64,000 nt of DNA from Burkholderia sp. Bp8992 (GTDB lineage Bacteria > Pseudomonadota > Gammaproteobacteria > Burkholderiales > Burkholderiaceae), in the NCBI RefSeq assembly GCF_003853705.1, contig NZ_QTQI01000015.1, positions 1-64,000 on the forward strand, read 5' to 3'. Both the position numbers and the translations under genes were made by a program. Of this stretch, positions 46,423 through 55,281 are shown piece by piece (within the stretch, counting starts at the first letter, position 1; every line of letters starts with the position of its first letter). The notes below the pieces were generated by a model. The model ran no database searches. It had not been told where the DNA came from and saw only the letters and a program-made list of their open reading frames with translations.

Positions 46423-48240
46423 ATGTGTGGCATCGTCGGCGCGGTCGCGCAACGGGACATCGTCCCGATTCTGATTGAAGGTTTGCGCCGCCTGGAATAT
46501 CGCGGCTACGATTCATGCGGGGTCGCGACGGTCGTCGACGGCCAGGCGCGCCGGGAGCGCAGCATGTCGCGCGTCGCCGATCTCGACGCCCACGTGCGCA
46601 GCGCCGGCCTGACCGGCAGCACCGGCATCGCTCACACGCGCTGGGCGACCCATGGCGCGCCGGCAACCTGCAACGCACACCCGATCTTCTCTCGCGACGA
46701 GATCGCGCTCGTGCACAACGGCATCATCGAGAACCACGAAACGTTGCGCAAGCAACTGTCCGACGAGCACTACGAATTCGACGGCCAGACCGACACCGAA
46801 GTCGTCGCTCACCTGATCCACAGCAAGTATCGCGGCGACCTCCTCGCCGCCGTGCGCGATGCGACGTCGCAGCTTCACGGTGCTTACGCGATCGCGGTGT
46901 TCAGCAAACACGAGCCGCAGCGGCTGATCGGTGCGCGGGCCGGCTCGCCGCTCGTCGTCGGCTTGAAGGACGGCGAATGCTTTCTCGCGTCCGACGCGCT
47001 CGCGCTGGCCGGCATTACCGACCGCTTCATCTTTCTCGAGGAAGGCGACATCGTCGAGTTGACGCCCGGCAGCGTGCGGGTGCTCGATCGCACCGGTGCA
47101 CCGATCGAACGCGCGATCCAGACCGTTTCATCCGCGCAGGGTGTGGTCGAGCTCGGGCCGTACCGGCACTTCATGCAGAAGGAAATTTTCGAGCAGCCGC
47201 AGGCCGTGGCCGCGACCATCCCGGACGCGGGGCTGTTCGATCCGGCCGTATTCGGCCCGGATGCCGCGCGGGCATTCGACCAGATCGACAACGTGCTGAT
47301 TCTCGCGTGCGGCACGAGCCATTATTCCGGCCTGACCGCGCGCCGCTGGCTCGAAACGATCGCGCGCATCCCCGCGCAGGTCGAGATCGCGAGCGAATAC
47401 CGTTACAGCGATGCGCTCTCGATGCCGAACACGCTGGTGGTCAGCGTGTCGCAATCCGGCGAGACCGCCGACACGCTCGCCGCGCTCAAGTACGCGCAGG
47501 CGCTCGGCCATATCGACACGCTGGCGATCTGCAACGTGCCGACCAGCGCGATGATGCGCCAGACCGGCCTGCGCTTCCTGACGCGGGCAGGCCCGGAAAT
47601 CGGCGTTGCGTCGACCAAGGCGTTCACGACGCAGCTCGTCGCGCTGTTCATTCTTGCCGTCACGCTCGGACGGCTGCGCGGCTACGTCGACGACGCGCAA
47701 CTCGCGCGCTACACGATGCAGCTGCGGCGATTGCCTGGCGCGCTCGAGGACGTGCTCGGGCTGGAACCGCAGATCGAGCGCTGGGCGGCGGAATTCGCTC
47801 AGCACGAAAACGCGCTGTTTCTGGGGCGCGGGCTGCACTACCCGATCGCGCTCGAAGGTGCGCTGAAGCTGAAGGAGATTTCGTATATCCACGCGGAAGC
47901 GTATCCGGCCGGTGAGCTGAAACACGGGCCGCTCGCGCTCGTGACGCACACGATGCCGGTCGCGACAATCGCACCGAACGACGCGCTGCTGGAGAAGCTC
48001 AAGTCGAACATGCAGGAAGTGCGGGCGCGTGGCGGGCAGCTTTACGTGTTCGCCGATGCCGATACGCGGATCGACAACGGCGAAGGCGTGTCGGTATTGC
48101 GGATGCCGGATTACTACGGGCTGTTGTCGCCGATTCTGCACGTCGTGCCGTTGCAATTGCTCGCGTATCACGCGGCGTGCCTGCGCGGCGCGGATATCGA
48201 CAAGCCGAGGAATCTGGCGAAATCGGTGACGGTGGAGTAA
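46423..48240 (+). CDS. glmS: glutamine-fructose-6-phosphate aminotransferase, probably a locus-specific copy
   Basis: A 605-residue GlmS. The mature N-terminal Cys2 ([10 protein letters not shown]) is the glutaminase nucleophile; the Ntn domain has [20 protein letters not shown] and [15 protein letters not shown]. Two SIS domains follow ([56 protein letters not shown]) and the end is LAKSVTVE. It makes glucosamine-6-phosphate, the entry to UDP-GlcNAc. Burkholderia chromosomes carry a housekeeping glmS near glmU; no cell-wall genes are here, so this is taken as an extra copy serving the polymer. GAAGGAG precedes the ATG. Confidence 0.93.
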   Translation: MCGIVGAVAQRDIVPILIEGLRRLEYRGYDSCGVATVVDGQARRERSMSRVADLDAHVRSAGLTGSTGIAHTRWATHGAPATCNAHPIFSRDEIALVHNGIIENHETLRKQLSDEHYEFDGQTDTEVVAHLIHSKYRGDLLAAVRDATSQLHGAYAIAVFSKHEPQRLIGARAGSPLVVGLKDGECFLASDALALAGITDRFIFLEEGDIVELTPGSVRVLDRTGAPIERAIQTVSSAQGVVELGPYRHFMQKEIFEQPQAVAATIPDAGLFDPAVFGPDAARAFDQIDNVLILACGTSHYSGLTARRWLETIARIPAQVEIASEYRYSDALSMPNTLVVSVSQSGETADTLAALKYAQALGHIDTLAICNVPTSAMMRQTGLRFLTRAGPEIGVASTKAFTTQLVALFILAVTLGRLRGYVDDAQLARYTMQLRRLPGALEDVLGLEPQIERWAAEFAQHENALFLGRGLHYPIALEGALKLKEISYIHAEAYPAGELKHGPLALVTHTMPVATIAPNDALLEKLKSNMQEVRARGGQLYVFADADTRIDNGEGVSVLRMPDYYGLLSPILHVVPLQLLAYHAACLRGADIDKPRNLAKSVTVE

Positions 48241-48286
48241 AGGGCCAACAGGGCGTCGGACTCGACTGCGGATACCCGACGGGATC

Positions 48287-49216
48287 CTATTTTGCCGCGA
48301 CCTTCGCCTTGGTTGGCTGTTCGACCGGAACATCAAGCGGGAGTGGCTTGGCAAGAACGCCGGAGATGATCCCGTTGATGGTTTCGTTCGTGCTGGCCCC
48401 AATGTTGTTGTAGACACCAACCACACGCGGCTCGACGTGGGTTTTGGACGTGTCGTATAGCTTGGCTTTCATTGTGCCGAGCGCCTGGATCGCACTTTGA
48501 ATCGAGGCGAGACTAATATCGGATGGAATGGGCAATGCGGTAGAGATGTTCTCTCCGGTCAGGCCAAGTGTCTGCACCACGAGCGTTCCAGACAATTGGC
48601 TAGCTTGCGCGGCAGCGCCGATCGCGATCAGGTTGCCAAGGTTGACCCCCGCTTTCGTGGTATTGAGCGTCGCCGTTACGCGCAATCCCACACCGATATA
48701 GACAGGCACGGCGAGGTCGGCGAGCTTTCCATCGCTAACGAAGGTGGCACGAAATGATCCGTCTGAACGTGCGTCGGTTTTCTTTACGAACAGCGGATAG
48801 GTATTGGATTTTATGTAGTCGACCGTGACAACATATCTACCATTCTCGACACTCATGCTAACGGGGCCGTAAGTGACATTTCCATTGGTATCGATTTGTC
48901 CAATGGCGAGCCGCATCGTTTCGTCAGGCAGTGCATTCAGAATGTCTTCTGGCTTGGCAGTCTTCCCGCCGATGGGCCTGACCGCCACGGGAGCCGGATC
49001 AAGAGGCTGATATCCAGAGGGTGGAGATAGCTTGCTTGCGTCGAAGTCGGCTGCGGCGCCTGCAGATGAAGCCGAATTTCGTGGATTGCCGTCGGAACCG
49101 GGGGACGGCTGCGGCCTGACGATAAACGAGGAAGCACAGCCCGACAGAAACACCACTGCAGATACGGCAATAGCAAGTGATGTGCTCGAGCATCCCCTCT
49201 TGATATTGATATTCAT
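48287..49216 (-). CDS. lipoprotein of unknown function
   Basis: A 309-residue lipoprotein with lipobox LSGC (LAIAVSAVVFLSGC). A Pro/Ser-rich linker (30-75) leads to a domain with VTYGPVSMSVENGRYVVTVD, PVYIGVGLRVTATLNTTKAG and ISTALPIPSDISLASIQSAI. No family is recognised. Codon use is visibly less GC-rich than that of the genes on its left, which marks the beginning of the accessory segment. It converges on glmS. An envelope role is all that can be said. Confidence 0.7.
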   Translation of the reverse strand: MNINIKRGCSSTSLAIAVSAVVFLSGCASSFIVRPQPSPGSDGNPRNSASSAGAAADFDASKLSPPSGYQPLDPAPVAVRPIGGKTAKPEDILNALPDETMRLAIGQIDTNGNVTYGPVSMSVENGRYVVTVDYIKSNTYPLFVKKTDARSDGSFRATFVSDGKLADLAVPVYIGVGLRVTATLNTTKAGVNLGNLIAIGAAAQASQLSGTLVVQTLGLTGENISTALPIPSDISLASIQSAIQALGTMKAKLYDTSKTHVEPRVVGVYNNIGASTNETINGIISGVLAKPLPLDVPVEQPTKAKVAAK

Positions 49217-50027
49217 TATTTTCCCCGTGCGGTGCCATGCCTGGACTAATCGCTAGATCTCCGGAACCGAGACTACACGTCGCGCGAATGCTGCGCAATA
49301 AGTCAAATCAATAAGAAACCGTCACAAACCAACACCTGAATTAATCTGATGAAACGACACCGGACGCGCAGCACTCGCGCTTGGAATTCCGCAATACCTT
49401 CTGCCGTTCAATGCACGATCGTGCGTAATGTCCGCACTGGGCTCATTGAGCACGCAGTTTGACCAGAGTGTCGCCGACCCATCGTTTACCGGGCGGTATA
49501 CGCAGGATCGGTGACAGCCGTACGCCGTGCAGTAGCGGTTGAACGAATTCCCGTTCGAATCGGTGCCGGATACCGATCAATTTCCGTTTCAGAAATTCTG
49601 AACGGCTTTGTTCCAGTTCTGATCATTCGCAGCCGTGCTATTGATCGTCGTCGTGTCGCCACGCGTGCTCGCCGTCTCACGCCACGAACTGCCCGTCTAC
49701 ATTGCAACCGCTCACGGTCGTCAAACCGCCCAACCTGTCGCGGCGATATGAGTCACCGCTGCGGTTCACGCATGTTTGCCAACCCGGACAGCCGATGCAG
49801 TTCGCATATGCCGCACAAGATGTCGCGAGAGCAACGCCAAGCATTACGGCCCTGGTTGCCTTTTCACAGCCGTCTCCCCATCAATGGGTAAGAAAAAGAC
49901 CGTGAGAATTCCAAATGAATTCAGACTCCAGCTTGGATGGCGTGATCATTTTATGGATAATCGGCGTGATCTAACGCACGACGTCTTGCACAAACGCCAT
50001 TGACCGCTCTCACCGTCGATCTTCGGA
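49217..50027. other. gene-poor stretch in the accessory region
   Basis: About 0.8 kb with no convincing gene. On the minus strand a frame ending at a TGA (49589-49591) reads SSWRETASTRGDTTINSTAA, then NDQNWNKAVQNF, which resembles the end of a secreted protein; it is cut by a stop about 35 codons upstream and has no start, so it may be a decayed fragment. Base composition is lower in GC than the flanking core DNA. The left end (49217-49330) probably holds the promoter of the lipoprotein gene. Confidence 0.4.
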
Positions 50028-50696
50028 ATGACTCATCAAATGCAAAGTACGACAGCCCCGTCAGTTTTTCGGACACTGCTGAATCGAACCCGAAGCTGGC
50101 TACGGCATCACACCCGCGACTTCAGACGCTCGGACTTCTTGCCTCGTTGCGCTCTGAAGCAAGCCGCCATTGTTCTCGCAGCCTGGACGCTACCAGCCGT
50201 AACCGGAGTTGTCTTAACTAACTGGCTCGGCAGCCGTCGATCAGTCAAATATCTACAGACGGCAATCCACGAAGGCATTGGGCCACATATCTGGAATGTC
50301 TTTGCGGTGCTTGGGATGATCCTTGTCGGCCTGCTGATTGCGCTCCCTCGTCAGAGGTGGCTCGCGATCGCCGCATATCAGGTGCTACAAAATACCTACG
50401 CACTCGGTGCGTTGATGCTCGGGCTTCTTCTCGGCCAGTGGATTTGCTTCGCTGCCCCTCAGGATGCCAGCACGCTGCACACCTATCTGCGTGTGACGAT
50501 ATCAGGCCTAATGTTCGCGATGGCATTCTGCTTGAATTTCTTGATCTGGTACACATCCTTTCTCATATCGCCGGTTCGCCTGAACACCGGCTTCATGCGC
50601 GCAACAGTGCGGCTCGCTCCACAGTTCCGCTTGCCAATGGCGGCGGCGATCGTAGCCAGCGCACTTGTTTCGCTCTATGTCTACCTGGATGAGTAA
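50028..50696 (+). CDS. small polytopic membrane protein of unknown function
   Basis: A 222-residue protein with four likely membrane segments: QAAIVLAAWTLPAVTGVVLT, WNVFAVLGMILVGLLIALP, YALGALMLGLLLGQWICFAA and VTISGLMFAMAFCLNFLIWY, plus a C-terminal AAAIVASALVSLYVYL. The N-terminus is basic and cytoplasmic. No family is recognised. It lies alone in the accessory segment. Confidence 0.65.
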   Translation: MTHQMQSTTAPSVFRTLLNRTRSWLRHHTRDFRRSDFLPRCALKQAAIVLAAWTLPAVTGVVLTNWLGSRRSVKYLQTAIHEGIGPHIWNVFAVLGMILVGLLIALPRQRWLAIAAYQVLQNTYALGALMLGLLLGQWICFAAPQDASTLHTYLRVTISGLMFAMAFCLNFLIWYTSFLISPVRLNTGFMRATVRLAPQFRLPMAAAIVASALVSLYVYLDE

Positions 50697-50855
50697 ACGC
50701 GCTCCTGTCGCCCTCCGAACCCTGTGCCTCCGCCCGTTTTCCTGAATCGCGTGGACCCACATACGGCGGTTCAGCAAGTCAACTTGCCGCTCGATTCAGC
50801 GGGTTTGGGCGACGCAGTTTCTCTGGGTTTAGAGATGCGCTCGCCATTTGCCTCG

Positions 50856-51227
50856 TCAGCAAGCAAAGAGGTACTTTGCAATAAGCAGCGGAGTTGATGC
50901 GGATCGAGTCGCTTGTGGCGCGCGCGGGCCTGTTGACGGCATCTGATTTGCGCGCTCGAGCGGCCGGGCGCCTGGCAGCTCGTTCATCGACGGATGCCCG
51001 TCATCCTGCTCAAAGGGCGCGGCAGCGCCCACCCCTTCGAGCGCCTTCGCAGGTGTTTCAGCGCCCGTCGAGGGCCCCTCGCGTCCCGCCCGGGCAATTG
51101 CTCGCTGGCGCTCCCGTAGAAGTCGATCGAGGGCGTCCGCGGCCTTCGCGTCGAGAGAACGTGCCTGCGCTCGACTGCTCGACGCACGATGACGAAGTCG
51201 TCGCACTACATCGTCGATGTCATCCAT
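50856..51227 (-). CDS. small hypothetical protein
   Basis: A 123-residue frame starting MDDIDDVVRRLRHRASSSRA, then QARSLDAKAADALDRLLRER, a basic, helical, probably soluble start followed by a disordered Pro/Gly-rich end. AGGGGCGAAGG precedes the ATG at 51227; the frame runs further upstream without a better start. It is 79 bases behind the next small gene on the same strand. The family is unknown; it may be a DNA-binding or structural protein of a mobile element. Gene reality is moderately supported. Confidence 0.45.
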   Translation of the reverse strand: MDDIDDVVRRLRHRASSSRAQARSLDAKAADALDRLLRERQRAIARAGREGPSTGAETPAKALEGVGAAAPFEQDDGHPSMNELPGARPLERANQMPSTGPRAPQATRSASTPLLIAKYLFAC

Positions 51228-51306
51228 CCTTCGCCCCTTGCTCCCCGGATTGCGCGCCGCCGCCCACACCGGCCGATCGCTCAAGCACGGCACGGCTCGT
51301 CGCAGG

Positions 51307-51582
51307 TCACGGCCCGAAGCAGCGCTGCGACTTCGCGCCCACCTCCCCAACCAGCATTGAAACCAGCGGCCGGTATTCGTCGCCGCAGTCCTCTGCAAGC
51401 CTGATCAGCTCCTCGAGCTGTTGCGCGCGCCGTGCCGCGAAATCGCGCATGTCGGTGTTCTCGTGCACGGTGGTCACCGTCACGGTACCGTCGCCGGCCG
51501 ATTCAATATAGGCGGACGTCAAGTGACGATTCCCCTGGTCCGACGCCGCTTGCGCATTTTCAGACCAAGCTTCATTTCTCAT
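51307..51582 (-). CDS. small hypothetical protein
   Basis: A 91-residue acidic protein: HLTSAYIESAGDGTVTVTTV, then DMRDFAARRAQQLEELIRLA and EDCGDEYRPLVSMLVGEVGA. The beta-strand start followed by a long helix looks protein-like and codon use is normal. It is divergent from the nuclease-fusion gene at 51607 with only 24 bases between, so the two may share a control region. The family is unknown. The ribosome site is weak. Confidence 0.5.
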   Translation of the reverse strand: MRNEAWSENAQAASDQGNRHLTSAYIESAGDGTVTVTTVHENTDMRDFAARRAQQLEELIRLAEDCGDEYRPLVSMLVGEVGAKSQRCFGP

Positions 51583-51606
51583 CCGTAAGGTACGTTTTCG
51601 GCAATA

Positions 51607-53493
51607 ATGAATGCCCCGTACGAAACCAACAGCAAGATGATCTTCCGTTCAAAAGCAAAGAAGGTAGAACCCTCTGAACTTGCTGATCAAGCCTCAAAAA
51701 GCTATGCCCCATGGCAAAGGACACCGCGAGATCAGAAGCTAGCTATGAGTGACGCCGCCTCTCAAAGACAAAGCAAACCCAAGATGTTGCTACTAGATCT
51801 TGATCCGGATGTCGTTGAAGTAGTCAAGGCGCGATGGGGAGATGTCGTCATTGGCAAGCTCGGACAACCCTATAAGGTTGAGAAAACGTCCGGCTATATT
51901 CCCGTGATCAATCACGACTTCCTGTCAGGACATCAGGAGTGCGATGTAGTAATCGCCGACTTCGCGATGAGGAAGACTTCTTCCGGCCCCTCAGGAGAGA
52001 AGCACCGGCCCATGGACGCTACTGACCTATGGGCAAAGCAAGATATGGGGTACATCGATAACCGCGGTCTAACTGGACTGCGGGAAAAAGAGACCTTCGA
52101 CCGGATCATCAGGCTAGGCGGAGTTGTTGTGGTTTTCGCCGACTACGCGCCCCCTCATGACGCTATGACTACGTCGATAGGTTTCGGAAAACTGATGCCT
52201 GGATCACCCGCTAACCTCAACGTTTGGAATCTTGCTAGCGCACTTGAGTATCTGCGCATTGCCGGTGATAGCGGGTCCACGATGTCGGTCGTTGATACCT
52301 CTAGCCTCGGGAAACTCCTCGCAAAGCATTTGCCAGAGAGTCGGTTCACCTGCACCCTAAGGATGAATTATACGAACGATGTATGGACCCCCTTAGCGGT
52401 CAACAAGTTTCGGGAGTGCGTTGCCGCACTCCTCAAAAAGAACGACCGCCTCGTCGCTTTGGTAGTCCCGCAGCTAGCGAACAAGGCAGCCTTCCTTGAT
52501 GAGCTGCTCACGACGGTACTGCCCGAGTGCTTGCCGGATCTGTTCCCTGGCATAGCGACAGGCGCATGGACTCATCGCCCCGAATACGAGCTTCCGCGGG
52601 TAGCGGAACTGCGGAGTGAAAGGATACGCATTGAAGAAGAAGCGCGGGCCGCGATTGCCGCGCTGGACGGTCAGATCGACGCGGAAAAAGCCGAGAACGG
52701 CTGGATTCACGACCTGCTGACCGAAACCGGCGACGAATTGGTAAACGCCGTGAAGCGAGCTCTAACCGAAATCGGGTTCCTTAAGGTCGTGGACGTGGAT
52801 GAGATTCGAGATCAAGCCAAACAGAGTCGGCGCGAGGATCTGCGCATCGAAGATCGCCACCCCGTGCTCGTCGTTGATATCAAGGGCATCGGCGGTCGCC
52901 CAACCGACGAGGACGCCACCCAGGCAAACAAGCATGCGCTGATCCACTCTAGGGAATCAAAGAATCCCGAAGTTCAAGGGTTGTCGATTATCAATCACGA
53001 GCGCCACATACCACCGCTCGAGCGCGACAACGGCATGCCATTTCGCGAAGAACTACTGACGGTTGCAGACGAGACTAGCCTCGGTCTGATGACATCGTTC
53101 GACTTGTACCGGATCCTCGTCAATATGCGTCGATGGAAATGGGCTGCAGGTGACGTCACGCCCCTGCTGTACGCCAGCAAACGCGTAAGCGTAGTTCCGA
53201 CGCGTTACGAATTCATCGGCACGGTCGCAGGGGTCTGGCCAAAGGCAAATGCATTTGGCGTCGTAATCGAGAACGGGGTAGTCAACGTCGGCGATGCGCT
53301 TGCCATCGAGGGGCCCATCTACTTTGAAGAACTGCCGGTGCAATCCATTCGCGTCAACGACGTTGCAGTTCAATCGGCAACCGTGGCCGATCAGGCTGGC
53401 TTCCCCCTCCCTGAAAGCGGCGCAAAAATTCGCGAGGGGATGCGCGTGTTCGTGATCCATAGAAGCGAACAAGCGGCGACGAAAGCCAGCTGA
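51607..53493 (+). CDS. multi-domain protein with predicted PD-(D/E)XK nuclease domain
   Basis: A 628-residue soluble protein with less GC-biased codons (TTG, CTA, AAA are frequent), a sign of transfer. Residues 58-310 look like a Rossmann-type domain (KPKMLLLDLDPDVVEVVKAR, IRLGGVVVVFADYAPPHDA). A helical, charged stretch (334-365) precedes residues 366-505, which have the layout of a PD-(D/E)XK nuclease: LLTETGDELVNAVKRALTEI, then REDLRIEDRHPVLVVDIKG (Asp411, Asp424, Lys426) and Gln439 in ATQANKH. The last 90 residues (YEFIGTVAGVWPKANAFGVV, INVGD-like VNVGDALAI) resemble the beta-barrel domain 2 of translation GTPases. The combination suggests a defence or RNA/DNA-targeting effector. Function is inferred from motifs only. 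Confidence 0.6.
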   Translation: MNAPYETNSKMIFRSKAKKVEPSELADQASKSYAPWQRTPRDQKLAMSDAASQRQSKPKMLLLDLDPDVVEVVKARWGDVVIGKLGQPYKVEKTSGYIPVINHDFLSGHQECDVVIADFAMRKTSSGPSGEKHRPMDATDLWAKQDMGYIDNRGLTGLREKETFDRIIRLGGVVVVFADYAPPHDAMTTSIGFGKLMPGSPANLNVWNLASALEYLRIAGDSGSTMSVVDTSSLGKLLAKHLPESRFTCTLRMNYTNDVWTPLAVNKFRECVAALLKKNDRLVALVVPQLANKAAFLDELLTTVLPECLPDLFPGIATGAWTHRPEYELPRVAELRSERIRIEEEARAAIAALDGQIDAEKAENGWIHDLLTETGDELVNAVKRALTEIGFLKVVDVDEIRDQAKQSRREDLRIEDRHPVLVVDIKGIGGRPTDEDATQANKHALIHSRESKNPEVQGLSIINHERHIPPLERDNGMPFREELLTVADETSLGLMTSFDLYRILVNMRRWKWAAGDVTPLLYASKRVSVVPTRYEFIGTVAGVWPKANAFGVVIENGVVNVGDALAIEGPIYFEELPVQSIRVNDVAVQSATVADQAGFPLPESGAKIREGMRVFVIHRSEQAATKAS

Positions 53494-53659
53494 AGTTTGC
53501 CCCCAGTGAAGGCAAGAAATTTAGTGGCTGAAGGGAGCAACAACGCGATCGTCGCGCGGACGACGATCGCGCCTCTCGCTGCCTATGTATCGTGCCACGC
53601 CGTCAACGCAGCGCATCGATCCATTGGAGCTCAAGTCACAGCGATAGCTGGTTTAGCGA

Positions 53660-53872
53660 TCAACGTAATTTTTTGAATGCATCCTTGAACATTCGGCCGA
53701 CCTCCTTCTTCGCTTGATCAACTGCGACTCGCTTGAGTTCTCCATACGTACCCGCAGATGTTCCGCATCCAGAACATGAGATTTCAAGCCCATCTGTAGC
53801 GTCGTCCGGCCAAGCAAGTCGCGTGCCGCACTTCTTGCATTCAAAAGAGACGGAAATATGATCGTTAGCCAT
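53660..53872 (-). CDS. small zinc-ribbon protein
   Basis: A 70-residue protein with two CxxC pairs: Cys12-Cys15 in FECKKCGTRLAWPDD and Cys33-Cys36 in ISCSGCGTSAG, then a charged helix (VDQAKKEVGRMFKDAFKKLR). The four cysteines would bind one zinc ion. Similar small ribbons are common in prophages and mobile islands, where the partner is often a phage or defence protein. It is convergent with the nuclease-fusion gene. Confidence 0.75.
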   Translation of the reverse strand: MANDHISVSFECKKCGTRLAWPDDATDGLEISCSGCGTSAGTYGELKRVAVDQAKKEVGRMFKDAFKKLR

Positions 53873-54132
53873 GAAGTAACACGGAAGGTGTGGAAATTAT
53901 TGGAATAGGCACATAGCCACTCAAACACTCCATCTGCCTTTTCCAAGTACTGTGAACACTACGTAGCCCGCGACCCGTTGTCAAAAACTCCAGCACGGAC
54001 TACTCGTTTTCGCGGATATGAATAGCTCGTCGCCAAGGTATTATCCGCCTAACAAATAAGCGGGCGGATCCAGTGCTGTCAAGGTGCGCGACGGAAGCAT
54101 CGATAGTGCAGCCCGACAACGGGGACCTACAC

Positions 54133-55143
54133 ATGGACCAGATAGCGGAAGGAGCAACTGCGCCCGCGGCTCCAGCATTGAACTCGCCGGATATCATGGT
54201 CTATTCTGGACAGATCAGTCGAGCCGGCTACGATCTCGTTTGCTCCGAACTTGCGAAAAAACAATCTTCAAATCTGTTGTTCGTTCTGAGCACCCCTGGT
54301 GGCGACCCGCATGCGGGTTTCCGAATCGCGCGGGCATTGCAGCACGGTTACGATTCGTTCGACGCTTTGATTCCATGGTTGTGCAAGAGCGCCGGCACCC
54401 TCATTTGCATTGGAGCATCCAAGCTCTGGCTCGGCGATCAAAGCGAGTTGGGCCCGCTCGACGTGCAGGTAAAGAAACAAGACGAAATTGTCGGCCGAAA
54501 CTCCGGCCTGGACATCTTTCAGTCGGTCAACTACCTTCAAAATCAGGCGATGAACGCATTTCGCTCGTACCTAATCGAGTTGACCACGCGAGCCGCCCTG
54601 TCGACACGAGTTGCAGCCGATATCTCGACGAAGCTGACAACGGGCCTGTTCTCGCCGGTTTTCGGGCAAATAGATCCGATGAAGCTCGCGGAAATGCAAC
54701 GCGCGACTGACATCGCATTCGCGTATGGCAGCCGCCTCGACGCAAAGAGCAACAACCTGCGTGCTGATGGTTTGGATAAGCTGATCGTTGGCTACCCGTC
54801 GCACGGCTTTGTTATTGACCGCAAGGAAGCATCAAGTATATTTGTACGGGTGGAAAGACCAACTGGCATCTACGCGCAGGTTGCCCAAGCCTTGCATGAT
54901 TCTTGCAAGCCTAATTTCGAAGACGATCCACCGAATGTCAGACTGTACCCAATCGCACAGTCGCCATCACAAGACAATCCTGAAGGAGAGACAGATGCGC
55001 ACGTACCAGACCCCGCGCCCGGTTCGGGAAGCGATGGCGCAAGCCAGCCTGAAAACGGCCCAGGTGGCGAGCAAACTCAACAGCTTCGCGCGCTCGCAAA
55101 CGAGTTCTACCCCGCAAAACCGCCCAGCAGCTCCTATTCCTGA
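54133..55143 (+). CDS. SDH/ClpP-fold serine protease-like protein
   Basis: A 336-residue protein of the ClpP/crotonase fold, closest in motif to the SDH_protease (SppA-related) family. LLFVLSTPGGDPHAGFRIAR (50-66) forms the oxyanion region. WLCKSAGTLICIGASKLWLG follows with candidate nucleophile Ser86, then SELGPLDVQVKKQDE, where family members read LGPIDPQ. No membrane segment is seen. The last 70 residues are Pro/Gly/Gln-rich and overlap another gene. The ATG at 54133 follows GGGG; an in-frame ATG at 54073 is an alternative start. Likely a cytoplasmic protease of a mobile element; its target is unknown. Confidence 0.7.
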   Translation: MDQIAEGATAPAAPALNSPDIMVYSGQISRAGYDLVCSELAKKQSSNLLFVLSTPGGDPHAGFRIARALQHGYDSFDALIPWLCKSAGTLICIGASKLWLGDQSELGPLDVQVKKQDEIVGRNSGLDIFQSVNYLQNQAMNAFRSYLIELTTRAALSTRVAADISTKLTTGLFSPVFGQIDPMKLAEMQRATDIAFAYGSRLDAKSNNLRADGLDKLIVGYPSHGFVIDRKEASSIFVRVERPTGIYAQVAQALHDSCKPNFEDDPPNVRLYPIAQSPSQDNPEGETDAHVPDPAPGSGSDGASQPENGPGGEQTQQLRALANEFYPAKPPSSSYS

Positions 55144-55171
55144 TTTGACGAAGCTGGTACATCGCGATTGA
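54995..55171 (+). CDS. small gene overlapping the protease gene in another frame
   Basis: An ATG at 54995 with a very good ribosome site (GAAGGAGAGACAG) opens a 58-codon frame in the +1 frame relative to the protease gene: MRTYQTPRPVREAMAQASLK, TAQVASKLNSFARSQTSSTP, then PIPDLTKLVHRD. It overlaps the protease gene by 149 bases and ends just before the terminator. The strong start and sensible sequence favour a real protein; if so, the protease tail in this stretch may be the derived frame. Family unknown. Confidence 0.55.
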   Translation: MRTYQTPRPVREAMAQASLKTAQVASKLNSFARSQTSSTPQNRPAAPIPDLTKLVHRD

Positions 55172-55188
55172 AATATCGCAATCGGCAA

Positions 55189-55218
55189 AAGCCTCGCAAA
55201 TGCGGGGCTTTGTTTTTT
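55189..55218 (+). terminator. intrinsic terminator of the protease unit
   Basis: AAGCCTCGC and GCGGGGCTT pair (one G-T) around AAAT, followed by TGTTTTTT. It is 18 bases behind the small overlapping gene and closes the accessory transcription unit before the tRNA gene. Confidence 0.9.
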
Positions 55219-55281
55219 GGTGCATCGTTGTGAGCGACCGTAACCCCGGCGTAACCCCGGAACGTCTCGAAGTGCTCAAAC

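Noticed and set aside
48241-48290. Search for a copy of the tRNA-Arg 3' end at the left edge of the accessory region
   Set aside because: No stretch resembling the tRNA T arm or acceptor was found, so the left attachment site is not called.
49548-49560. GTTCGAATC sequence like a tRNA T loop
   Set aside because: Only an 11-base match to the tRNA-Arg T arm; no acceptor, D or anticodon stem around it, so neither a tRNA nor a clear attachment site.
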